From NCBI GenBank assembly GCA_002633005.1, contig NMRA01000091.1, positions 951,974-1,015,973 of the forward strand: DNA of 64,000 bases, in the 5' to 3' direction. Both the position numbers and the translations under genes were made by a program. Source of the DNA: Phoronis australis (Eukaryota; Phoronida; Phoronidae). Numbering within the stretch: the stretch's first letter is position 1; every line of letters starts with the position of its first letter. This document shows positions 11,378-22,700 of this stretch, piece by piece. Under the pieces are notes generated by a model, which searched no databases, was not told where the DNA came from, and saw only the letters and a program-made list of their open reading frames with translations.

Positions 11378-13870
11378 TGAAATTTCGGGGCGGACTGAGA
11401 AATGGTCTTTCATTTGATTGCACGATTACTACGTTCATGATTGACAATAAAACTATTCAGATGAAAAACCACCCCCATCGATTTATCCCTCGGATGCTGT
11501 GTTTCGAAGTGGTTAACTATCATGGCCATCGATTACTTAGCCCAGGTCAATTTATTTTTTTTTCTCTTGGCCTATTTTAATTGGTAAAAGTTAATGCTTG
11601 GAAAATGCCAACATATGATATATTGAAGAAGTGGTGAATGACAAAATTCCATTCCAATATTGTTTGGCATGAGAGATTCGTGCGTCGAGCATGCTACAAA
11701 CACCCGTCTGTGTCCACAACGCCAAAGGCCATCTGTAGCTCGCATTGTACACGGCGGTTTTGGGGAACTGTGGGCGGCATTATCCAAGTGGTTCCTGAAT
11801 TTGAGAGCAGGCTGTCTAATTGTTTCATATATACACCTCCTGATGGAAAATTCCACGGGCTATCTTGGCGGCTAAGAACATTTACCGAGTTCCGGAGAGT
11901 GACCAATTATCCAGAGTTGATAAAAATATTGCTGCTGTTGCTGTAAGAACTAATTAAAGACAAACATAGGCTAAACGGGCAACGGGACACTCCTGCTTTA
12001 CACAACGAGGCTTGTGTCTTCTTTCATTGCCGACATATCCGTCACACACTTTTACAGCTGCCTCGTTTGTGCGCCACTGGGGGTATTCTGTACAGTGTTT
12101 CTCAGATGCTTTATTCTATTTGTCCGTCCAGTATCAACGAGCTACTACCAATGTGCTGTGGATTACAACTCCGATAGTTGAACGCTGGATAAACTTGACA
12201 AATATCCGTTACTGCCATAACAACGTTGTTCGCCTTACTGACATAAGTCAAAGACGAAAAAACGCGTGTGTTAGGATAAACTAAGTAAAATTGGGCGGTC
12301 CGGTGCCTGAAACGCGTCAAATGTGTGCATGCCACAGACACTCGGTTTAAACTCATAAGAACTCTCTGACAGGTATTGTAAGAGAGAAGTTGTAGAAGTC
12401 TGTAACCAAGTAAGCTTCAGCTATTAAGGCTTGGTCGGATTAATACTGCACCGATTAGAACTCGCTTATCATTAAGTTACTTTCTCAATTTCTTATGATT
12501 AAACGATTAACTTTGGGACATTCCATGGTCACATTCCTTAACGGCTTTCCATACAGATGTGAAAATGTTCTTGTCGTTCCTAAAATAGCCAGTGGAAACT
12601 AATCGCTTTCTNTGAAATTTCGGGGCGGACTGAGAAATGGTCTTTCACTTGATTGCACGATTACTACGTTCATGATTGACAATAAAACTGTTCAGATGAA
12701 AAACCACCCCCATCGATTTATCCCTCGGATGCTGTGTTTCGAAGTGGTTAACTATGGCCATCGATTACTTAGCCCAGGTCAATTTAAAATTGTTTTCTCT
12801 TGGCCTATTTTTAATCGGTAAAAGTTAATGCTTGGAAAATGCCAACATATGATACATGTATATTGAAGAAGTGGTGAATGACAAAATTCCATTCCAATAT
12901 TGTTTGGCATGAGAGATTTGTGCGTGGAGCATGCTACAAACACCCGTCTGTGATTCCCCCGTTGCTCTTGTGTCCACAACACCAAAGGCCATCTGTAGCT
13001 CTCATTGTACACGGCGGTTTTGGGGAACTGTGGGCGGCATTATCCAAGTGGTTCCTGAATTTGAGAGCAGGCTGTCTAATTATTTCATATATACACCTCC
13101 TGATGGAAAATTCCACGGGCTATCTTGGCGGTTAAGAACATTTACCGAGTTCCGGAGAGTGACCAATTATCCAGAGTTGATAAAAATATTGCTGCTGTTG
13201 CTGTAAGAGCTAATTAAAGACAAACATAGGCTAAACGGGCAACGGGACACTCCTGCTTTACGCAACGAGGCTTGTGTCTTCTTTCATTGCCGACATATCC
13301 GTCACACACTTTTACAGCTGCATCGTTTTTGCGCCACTGGGGGTATTCTGTACAGTGTTTCTCAGATGCTTTATTCTATTTGTCCTTCCAATATCAACGA
13401 GCTACTACCAATGTGCTGTGGATTACAACTCCGATAGTTGAACGCTGGATAAACTTGACAAATATCCGTTACTGCCATAACAACGTTGTTCGCCTTACTG
13501 ACATAAGTCAAAGACGAGAAAACGCGTGTGTTAGGATAAACTAAGTAAAATTGGGCGGTCCGGTGCCTGAAAAGCGTCAAATGTGTGCATGCCACAGACA
13601 CTCGGTTTAAACTCATAAGAACTCTCTGACAGGTATTGTAGAGAGAGGTTGTAGAAGTCTGTAACCAAGTAAGCTTCAGCTATTAAGGCTTGGTCGGGTT
13701 AATACTGCACCGATTAGAACTCGCTTATCATTAAGTTACTTTCTCAATTTCTTATGATTAAACGATTAACTTTGGGACACTCTATGGTCATATACCTTAA
13801 CGGCTTTCCATACAGATGTGAAAATGTTCTTGTCGTTCCTAAAATAGCCAGTGGAAACTAATCGCTTTCT
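11378..13870. repeat. 1.2-kb near-identical duplication joined by one N
   Basis: 11378-12611 and 12613-13870 are almost identical from TGAAATTTCGGGGCGGACTG to AAACTAATCGCTTTCT, with a single N at 12612. Small indels separate them; for example the second unit has an extra GATTCCCCCGTTGCTCTT near 12952. Small ORFs in both copies do not stay in the same frame, which argues against coding. Two unmerged alleles are the simplest explanation. Confidence 0.85.
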
Positions 13871-14105
13871 AAAATCCGGGCGAAAGTAGGGTTATATTGC
13901 CGGGTAATTCGGGGTTGTCCTAATGAAAATATAGCTGTTAAAAAGATTTTAGAACGGCAAAAAAATGATGTTGAAAAATTGAAACTATTGTTCAAACGGT
14001 TGTATCTCATGGCATATCAGTAAATTTCGTGATAGTCGAATTATACACAACGAACAAATTAAAATACTTGAACACATCGAAGGATTTCTTTCATTTGTGT
14101 TACAG

Positions 14106-14251
14106 AATGTCATGATGACCCCGAATGGGGGTCATCGACTTGCAAACAGAAGAAGAAATCTTGGTGCGAGGACAGACGCTATGAGCCATTGCGGACGGCG
14201 TACGAGATGTGTCCCGTGACGTGTGGCTTCTGCATCCCATGTCCTGCGTAG
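14106..14251 (+). CDS. Last exon of an upstream ShK-domain gene
   Basis: An acceptor (TGTGTTACAG) precedes a phase-1 exon encoding one ShK domain. Its six cysteines read ECHDDPEWGSSTC, then W-C, EMC, PVTC and GFC, the standard C-xn-C-xn-C-xn-C-x3-C-x2-C order. The frame closes with IPCPA and TAG at 14249-14251, and an AATAAA lies 255 bp later. ShK is a small disulfide-rich module common in secreted metallopeptidases and toxins. Here it is the C-terminal module of a gene whose other exons lie to the left and were not found. Same strand, same phase-1 entry and only 2.4 kb from the next gene: this suggests a tandem paralogue of the astacin-ShK gene. Confidence 0.75.
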
Positions 14252-14505
14252 AGAGATGTGAATGGCTGACACATTACAAACTTTATGAAGCTCATGGTTT
14301 AGCTTCTGCACTGCTAATAAGTAATCACGAAAAAACCTACGCCATTCGTTATTGTTTACCGCCCCTGTCCCTTACGCGGTTGAGCAAAACTTTGACCAAT
14401 GGTATGCGACGTATAATCGGTGTGTGTTGTTTATCTACAAAACGTCTCTGTGCATACGAAATGGAGAAATTGTGTTGTAATATATCTCATATCCGGTACC
14501 TATTT

Positions 14506-14511
14506 AATAAA
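14506..14511 (+). promoter_or_regulatory. Candidate polyadenylation signal
   Basis: An AATAAA hexamer lies 255 bp after the stop of the ShK terminal exon at 14.1 kb. The position is reasonable, but the hexamer is common in AT-rich DNA. Confidence 0.35.
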
Positions 14512-14551
14512 CAATGTACGCGATTATCATTTTTTCGCTCTGAAACCATAC

Positions 14552-14918
14552 ACTATAGTATATGGACCGCCAAATCCGTATACTTTCAATGGATGAAATT
14601 TGTGACCTTACACAGAAGCCCTTAGGTCATTCTTCACTGGCGACACCTGGCTAAATTTTCTGGTGCAATTTCCGGCAAGTACGCCGTCTGCTATTCGGTC
14701 GGCTGCTTCGTGGCCGAACAACCGGCCACACACGCGAAATGCAAAGGGATGATTAGCTTCCATACCATTCGAAGACCCCATAATCGAATGTGGGTAGAAA
14801 ATCTAACTTCTTGTGTCAACGTGAATGGCAGTTATTTCACAAATATGACTTTGAACATGCACTTTGATGATGAACGTTTTTTGTGAGGCTCTTTTAAGCC
14901 TACTACTTAATCCTGTCT
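14552..14918 (-). repeat. Dispersed repeat, copy B (inverted relative to 5.3 kb)
   Basis: It is the reverse-orientation partner of 5333-5712 with moderate divergence and several small indels. The two copies flank 9 kb that includes the ShK terminal exon. Confidence 0.75.
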
Positions 14919-15079
14919 TCGCAAATCCAAACAGTTTGACAAAGTCCGTTCAATCACACGAAATGAATATTTAAGAACTTAAATTAAAGGCAATACAGCT
15001 AATAGAATACCATTCACAACTATGTTCAATCCATGTTGAAACGGAATTAGCCACGTCTTCAGAAAACATCTTTCCACGC

Positions 15080-15607
15080 TGCATATTTCCCTCACCCACC
15101 TATAATTTCTTGGAGAAAATGTAAAAGTCTAAAAAATTATTTAGTTAAAGCTAATGTCGACAATATACACCAAACTGACAAACCTATTGGCACGACACAA
15201 TGTAACAAAACTAGGTGTAAAATGTGTAACTTTATCAACGATAGCACTTTTTTCCAGTCTTCCCAAACCAATGAAAACTTTGAAATAAAACATTATTCTG
15301 ATTGCACCACCAACAATATTATTTACCTTATATCTTGTAAAAATATTATATCCAATACGTAGGACAAACTCATCATAATCTGCAAACTCAATTTCGTTAT
15401 CATAGATTTAACATAATATATAAAAACTTTTCTGATACTACAGGTAAACATTTCAATTCCAAAAACCCTAATGTTCAAGATCTTTATGCACAAATAATAG
15501 AAAAACCGCAACACCCCGGTACCCCTCACAGACTCAAAAGAGAACAATATTGGATGGACAAGCTCAATACACTAGAAACATATGCATTAAACATAAAAAC
15601 TTCCTAA
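15080..15607 (+). pseudogene. Penelope-like element, GIY-YIG endonuclease remnant
   Basis: A first frame reads a linker with two Cys pairs (QCNKTRCKMCNF) and then NNIIYLISCKN. After one frameshift near 15340 it continues YIQYVGQTHHNLQTQFRYH, then KHFNSKNPNVQDLYAQIIE and REQYWMDKLNTLETYALN, ending with TAA at 15605-15607. The CxxxxCxxC linker, Y..YVGQT and R..YH motifs, and the final E-Q-YWM-LNT block are the C-terminal GIY-YIG nuclease of Penelope-like retroelements. The reverse transcriptase part is absent, so this is a 5'-truncated, frameshifted copy. Confidence 0.75.
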
Positions 15608-16652
15608 ATCATTGAATTTTTTTCGCAACAATTTAACATATTCATTACGCCACATCTTAAATATCAATTGTCATACAGTGTTTGATTTTACTTTATTGCT
15701 GTTTCTGTTGACGAAGGACATCATTATATCCGAAAATTTCAGTTGATCCATCCTGGTTGTTTTATTTACCTATTTATATTCTACATTTCGTGAAACAAAA
15801 GATCCTTGGGGGGATTGGATCGCCTTATTTAGTTTCAGATTTATTTTCTACGTTAAGATGTATTGGTGTTTTTGGGACACCGGGGTCATGTTGGGAACTA
15901 ATTAGAAATGGTGGACGAAGATTTTTGGATGACTTAAAAACCGCCGCGTAATAAATTCTCAAAAGAAAATATAAACTCACACTTTTCTGAGATCGTGCCG
16001 TCAAATTTCTACCCAATCAAGGTGTTTATCATTTTTTTCAAAGTTCGGGAATGTTGATTGAGATAATTACTCAACAGTAAAACTGACTTTTCATGAGATA
16101 CGTCTTAAAGGCTACAATTCAGATCGTATTGCTTTAATGGATTTCATATTGATGCAACACTACTTATTCTCAGTCGAAGGTATTTTTTCTTAACGGCTAT
16201 AGTATCATGATCTCTTTAAATTGTATAAAATCAGCAAAATCACCAAAATTTGCCACATTTATACAATGCCATAATCACCTTGTACATTTTGAATCCTATT
16301 TTAATCCGTTCCAAAGTGAGCCGCACTGCCATTATACACGACCAATCGCTCCGCTAGAACAGTATTTCTATTATTCCCCAACTGACGTTTCTTGGGGTCC
16401 GAAGCATTTTTCGGCAGTTTTCATTTGCAAGACGGGCTGGAAAAAATCCTGTGCGTCGAAAGGTTATTCAGTACTGATTCTCACAACATTTTATTCCACG
16501 AGACATTTGGTTTTACTTAAAGTTCAAACATGATACTGAAATAAGGTAAATAAAAATGTCACGTCGCACAACGCAATGCTGACATTTCGTGATTGACCTT
16601 GGACAGGCCTTTCACATGTCGACATTCACGCATTTGGCCAAAACCATCCAAG
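15608..16652. other. Upstream region of the astacin-ShK gene
   Basis: The left part may be the 3' tail of the Penelope-like copy. The rest should hold the promoter and 5' UTR of the gene starting at 16653. A TATAAAA lies near 16220, but its role cannot be judged. Confidence 0.3.
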
Positions 16653-16742
16653 ATGGCACATCCTCAGTTCGCAAGACAAGCTACGAAAACAACCACATGT
16701 AGGAGCATTGTGTATTCGTGGTGTATTTTGACCTTGATTTCG
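16653..16742 (+). CDS. Exon 1: start codon and signal peptide
   Basis: ATG in a good context (CAAGATGG) opens 30 codons that end at TCG before GTAAGT, phase 0. Residues 1-18 are polar and basic; 19-30 (IVYSWCILTLIS) are hydrophobic, and the stretch continues into exon 2 with GNCVSG, a plausible cleavage zone. The n-region is long for a signal peptide, so a signal anchor cannot be excluded. Joining to exon 2 is supported by phase only. Confidence 0.7.
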
Positions 16743-19700
16743 GTAAGTTTAAATTTGTCTAACTCAGCATCGACGTATCTTAGATAAACAAGTGTACCAT
16801 GTTTGTTGAATGTGCACTGATACGCTACACCGTAACTTCATTTTTACATAGGTTTTCGGTATCTATAAATGACTAAACGATGGGAGCAAATTTTAGTGTT
16901 AAACTGACATGAGCTAGATCCTTGAGCACTGACTACCATTCAAAGCGGAGCTCCCAAGATACTTGTGTTCTGTATACAAAACATTACGCAGTTGAAAAAT
17001 TTAGGCAAACCTTGTATTTTTGAGAAACCTAATCAGTTTCATATTCGGGGTAGTAAAGTTTCGTTTCAATGTAGAAATACTAGAATTTGTTGTCGGCATG
17101 AATAGTGACTACATGGATTTTCACACAGTTTTGCATTACATTCGATATCAGATTGCCTGCTTTGCAAATAACAGTGTTTGACACGTTGAGAAAAACTGTC
17201 AAGAAATACGCTTGGTTTACCAAATCCTTATTAATCCATACATCTGAAAATCCAAACACTGACAGACGCTTCCTTATAAATTTTGCCCGATCAGGTCTGA
17301 CTGAAAAAGCATATCATATGCAGCCTTTACCCCACGAATATAAGGCATCTCCAGTATTTTTAACCAGTATTTTATACTTGATACAAAATGTTTAGTAAAC
17401 AATGGGAATCGAAACCATGCAACAACTGCCTACTCCTAAAATGAGTTAACAAAACTTGATTTGTACATTATCCAATTGTTCATATGCCACGTGTTCCGCC
17501 GTATTGGTGGCCAGCAAAATCACACTGTACTTATGGAACCTGGAAAATTTTCAAAATAGAACTCGAAAGTTTAAGTACAAACAATGTTTTAAAATATTAG
17601 TGACATAAATATAATTTATTCCACATATATAGGAATACTGCTGTCATATCCTATCGAAAAATCATTTCATCTGGGAATTTCCCAACGAGACCCTATATGG
17701 ACTTAATTGCACCATCGCCGCAAAATCGAGTTCCCGTGTGCTCCGGCTTGTTGTTATACGAAATTAAAAAATAATTGCAGGTGGTCTGATACACGTTTTA
17801 CCAGAAGTGCGCAGTCCTTGCATGTGGGCCCATTGCACTGATAACCTGGAAATATTTTTAATATGCTTTATTAATATATAGTTAAAACGGAGCTGCGGAG
17901 CTAGAAACCTGGCTCAACGGTTTAGCAGTGTGACCTGGTGGGACTCGAACCTGCGAACTCGAGTAAAGAAAGCGTGAACTTATCAACCAGGCCCCATTGC
18001 TTCCTCTGTTGTTACATGTATTAATTCGTAGAAACGGCGCCCAACTAGTGACCGGTTTAACATGACAAATACACATACGCGGACTTAAAATAGTGAAATT
18101 CAGACACCTATTACCAAGCCTGCCTTAAGGGCTGACAAAGTTTTTATTGTATTAATTTCAAGGGCATGGAGTCTTCAACATGTCCATGTTATTATTTTTA
18201 GTTTTCTCGCGGGGGCAGCTTCGCCATTAGGGTACAACTTACTGCTGTTTTTTGACAAGAAGGAAATGTACCTCCACGGAAACAGTTACAGTGTTACCAC
18301 GGTAACCGATATTTTAGTGTCAGTGCCGTTTTTTACTGACATTGGTCATAAACCTATCATGTTATATCAAAATTGTTCAGGAACGATTCTGTTTGAAGCA
18401 GAAACTGGAGTAGAAAATTTCGTAAAAATGACTCATTCCACATCAAGAAATTGCCTCATTTTGCCCCCCAGAACACTTCCCTTGTATCTCCTAATCCACC
18501 AAACTTTGTGGTGTCATACTTCACCCAATTTCTCTCATCCGTAATGTGATTTATCAGACTAAACACTAATCTGAATGACTGACCCCCACGTTGCCGCTTG
18601 TTGGCTGTACAGTGGTCGGTGGTTTCGTGGACTGATACTTAACACGAATAGAATGTCTTGATAAGTTTAGTCTGAACCTTCTTTAACTTCAACGATGAAG
18701 TACGTTTTATCAATTTTCCGTATGGTATGACAGCATACGTTTCCTTAAGACAAGCACACTTGTGGACAACACTGATAAATGGTTATATCACCCGCTTCTT
18801 TGAACTCATTTCTTTGTAATATACTTGGCAACACGTAGTAATTAGTGGCAATTAAAATGGTCAACAAAGAGCACGTACTTTGGACTGCTATTTTATCGTC
18901 AAACAAACGAAACCAATCTAGTCTGTCTTTAGGCATATGCTATGAACACTTTTAAAATTTGTTGTTCTTGTTAAAGGTCATTTAAACTTAGGAATACCCG
19001 GCATTTTATTTAGTATAATCTTCTGCAGGGGAACTGTGTGTCAGGGCTTTGGTTCGAAAAGGACCCTAAAGTGATGGAGGTGATTAGACAAGAATTCATA
19101 TACGTCGACAAGCCAAGTCTAGACCAAGTGTTTCAGGAAGAGCTTGTGTCGGCGTCAGGTAAATGCTAGTACAGAATATACATGTAGAAATGGACGAAAT
19201 GGAAACAACTCAAGTCGAACTTCTTGTCAATTCCTCAGAAACATACGGCATGCCAATCCAATGTTTGTACTTTAGAATTTTTGATACAACTCTAGACACT
19301 AGGTCACAAGCTCGTCGCATAGAAATTAGTAAAAACGTATAAATTGTTCAATTTGTTTTACTTTCTCATAAAAAATAATAATAATACCTCCGTCCCACCG
19401 GGGGTGTCATGTCCATGCGGTGCTTGTATGGCATAAACCGCAGTGGCACCGCCATAATCGTCGTGGTTCTCCAGGGATTCCCCCATTCATCGCTGCAGCA
19501 CCGCGGAAAACTGTCAAAAACGCAGACCTTCGCGGTGGCACGGCGGCAACTTTGAACATGTTCAAAACTTCTGCAGTGCCACCGAGGTTGGGCCAATCCG
19601 CTGTGGAATCGCCGCGACACCGTCGTGACCGCCGCGACACCGTATGAAGGACCACATTAGCACCTCCATCACCGCCGTGCTTCCGCAGCACTACCAGAGT

Positions 19701-22700
19701 GCAATCGTCGAAAACGTAGACTGGCGATCTTACGGCGATCACGTGGGGCGAAGACAAATGTACACATGTATGCGTGACGGCTATGGAAAACTATGAAACA
19801 CTACTGGCGGTGTCATTACGGTACAAGCGTTTTGACCAAAACCGTAGTGGCACCGCGCCTCTGGTTTAACCCGCCGATGTGTGCCCAAGGTATGGCTTCC
19901 GTGCGATCTATATTGTTATATCTAATTAGATACAACCAGTGGCTAATCTATAATATCACAAGGGTGGCTCAACATTTTGTCTGTTAACATTTGCTCAAAG
20001 CACGATTGTAGATGCGCACAGCACCGAATAGGGGGAGATCGGGAGGGGATTTTTCTAATTTTTCCTCTAAAGATCAAGCATTGTCCTTGATTCCCGAAGT
20101 ATTATCCAAGAAAACTAGGCAAAAAAACGAAGAAGGTGACAGCCAGGAAAAACTACAAAGACCCCAGACTCGAACTCACGAGGTAGCGGACATATCGCGC
20201 GTGCTTTACCACTGCACCACCACGATTCAACTCCTAACTTGTTACTAAGAGACCTACTTGTTTATGGTTCACAGCTTATTACATGTTTTGTATTTTGTGC
20301 AATCAGTTCGTAACAAGTTTGTTGTGTTCAAAATAGTCTTCAATTGCACAAAACACCAAATCCGTTTTTTGTGTTGGCAATAATGACGCGATTTCTTTGG
20401 AAATCGTCTTAAGTAAAGGTTTGACAAAGAGAGAATTATGAGTTTCTGAGTGATTCACACAGGCTTCGATTAAAATTGACATCTTACTTGCAGCTTCTGT
20501 TTTTTCACCATCACTTGGATTCCATTTTCTTTAAAAATGATGTAATTTTCTTCATTGCACAGTGGAGGAGATGACGGAAACGGAGTCGTGGTGCCCATCG
20601 CCACTGCCTGTCGCCTGAGATATCGCGGGAGAGCCTAAACTTACCCATTGTTCCGTTACGATTGCGCCGTGTTCCGAACTTGACACTCGAAATTGGATCT
20701 GAGCTCCCCCCCCAAAAAAAACACTAAAACTACACACATCTAAATCTTGTTTCATCCGTATAATTTTAATTACCGGGGTTAATTAGTATCCTAAACATTT
20801 CCCTACGCTTTTGCTGTTTTATTTTTTTGCGGTAGCCAACGGGGGGGGGGAGGCGGGCGCCTGCCCCCCCTAAATCAGCCTATGGCAACAAAGAGAAACA
20901 ACGTTAGCTTCCCTCAGGCGATAACCATGTGACGCGTAATACGTCCGTCGCATGGATCGCGCAAGTTATACAATGGCCTGTGACTTCCGCACGACGTCAT
21001 TTGGCATGGGTGTGACTGTCAGTGAGACGTGAAGTGCGCAAGAGATTTACGGCCTGTTTCATACCTCCGCTCAATGACCTTTCTGTGATGAAAATATAAA
21101 AAACTGACCAGTAGTCAGAATTCCAGTTTTGAATGAAATCATGAGTAACTGTAGGTCTCAAACGCTCCACAATAACGTCTCTCCGTATATTGAATATTTT
21201 TATTGGTTACAGAGAATTCATCGAAACAGGGCAAATCGTTGGGTAACGCGGAAAAGGCTGACCTGGTGATACTGGAGCTTGACATATTCGCGACAGTAGA
21301 GCAGTACCTACGCAAATTCATCCAATCAATTTCAAAGTAAGCACACATGTAAATTTGTGCATGGACAAGCAGCAGTCATAAAATAAGGCTTAGAATGTCA
21401 CAAGTTTCCTAAGAAGGGCACTTCCGTTATAAACTGAGGCCTAAGTAACCACAGATATGAACATGGATATGTACCTTAGGTAAGCATAAAAGTGTACATG
21501 GACAGATACCTTCGCCATAAACCGAGACCTAGGCAAACACAAATGGTTATGGGTGGTTATTACAGTCATGAATCGAAAGCAAGTATTGGTAAGAATAAAT
21601 GAGTGCATGGACAGTTGAGTGAATTAAATCTCAAGTCACTTTACATAAAACGGATCCGTGTACTATTTTGCATTTAAACCTCCAACTTGTTATTTATATC
21701 TTGAAAGTACAATCAACGCCTTATAGCACAATTCAGCAAAACTTCCAAATTTCAAGTTCACATCTTTTCTTGGAAGGTGTCTACGAACATGTGGTTAAAA
21801 TGATAAAAGAAACTGGAGCGAGGTAAATATTATCTGGTACGTCAATTTGCTAACTGAGCACGGCTTCATGGTGGCAACACGAGTCTCAATAGAGTTAACC
21901 AAATTCCTAAAAAGGGTATCATTGGTGTTTTGACTGTGCAATATCTTCAGGTAATGGTTTACTGCACATACTGTAGATCGCATCCTTTCAGGTCAATAAG
22001 GAAAAAGCGAACCTATTCTTATGGTTACGGTCGTCTCTTATGGCCCAACGCGACAATACCATATAAAATATACCCGATGCAGTTTAGTAAGTATTTTTAC
22101 ACCACTTGCGTATTGATACATGTACGAACGTGTAAAAAGCATGTAACGTGTCCGTGCAATGACCCAAGACATTAATGCACGGCTACGTGACCATAAATTA
22201 ACAAAACCATCGTCACGTGACCAAAGCAGACCTACGTTCTACAGCTGGAATTCTATAGTTTCGGCCTTATCAAGCGGAGTTTAAGATGAATAAATTACAC
22301 GAATTCACGTTGCAAAGACTGGGAGGGCTGTAGCCCTCTCCCCAATCATCTGAGTTCTGTCTGTCCCTTGGTCACACAGGTGGCCCAGCATAGGGGGCTG
22401 GGGGACTGTACCAGCCACTTATTTCAGTACTGCACCGCCCCTGCATTTATTATACATTTAAAAATTAAACAAATGTATTAAACTGGGTATCATTTGGTAA
22501 TTGAAATCGCAAATTCTACTTATAATAAACGTGTACTGTTTCCTAATTGGCCATTATTGTTGCTCCTGTCACAAACCCGCCCGTTCACGACAGCTTGTAA
22601 ACTAAGCCGGTGTAACTGATCAATGAAAACTCCAGTGGTAACCACAGTAGCATTTTATTTTTATCACCTCGTGGTTACTAAATAGCAGTTGTAACATCCA

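Noticed and set aside
11638-13206. Gene coding for the 90-100 residue ORFs in the duplicated 11.4-13.9 kb segment
   Set aside because: The frame is not kept between the two near-identical copies, and no domain or splice pattern is seen.
16218-16226. TATA box for the astacin-ShK gene
   Set aside because: TATAAAA is common in this AT-rich DNA and lies over 400 bp from the start codon with no other promoter evidence.
17900-18005. tRNA gene on the minus strand
   Set aside because: A and B boxes are present, but acceptor and anticodon stems do not pair and the same unit recurs with a unique body, so it is a SINE head. The same holds for 20155-20225, 36780-36900 and 43625-43695.
19366-19757. Overlapping ORFs in the GC-rich stretch of intron 2
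   Set aside because: They are open in several frames because of GC content; no motif, and probably an old repeat.
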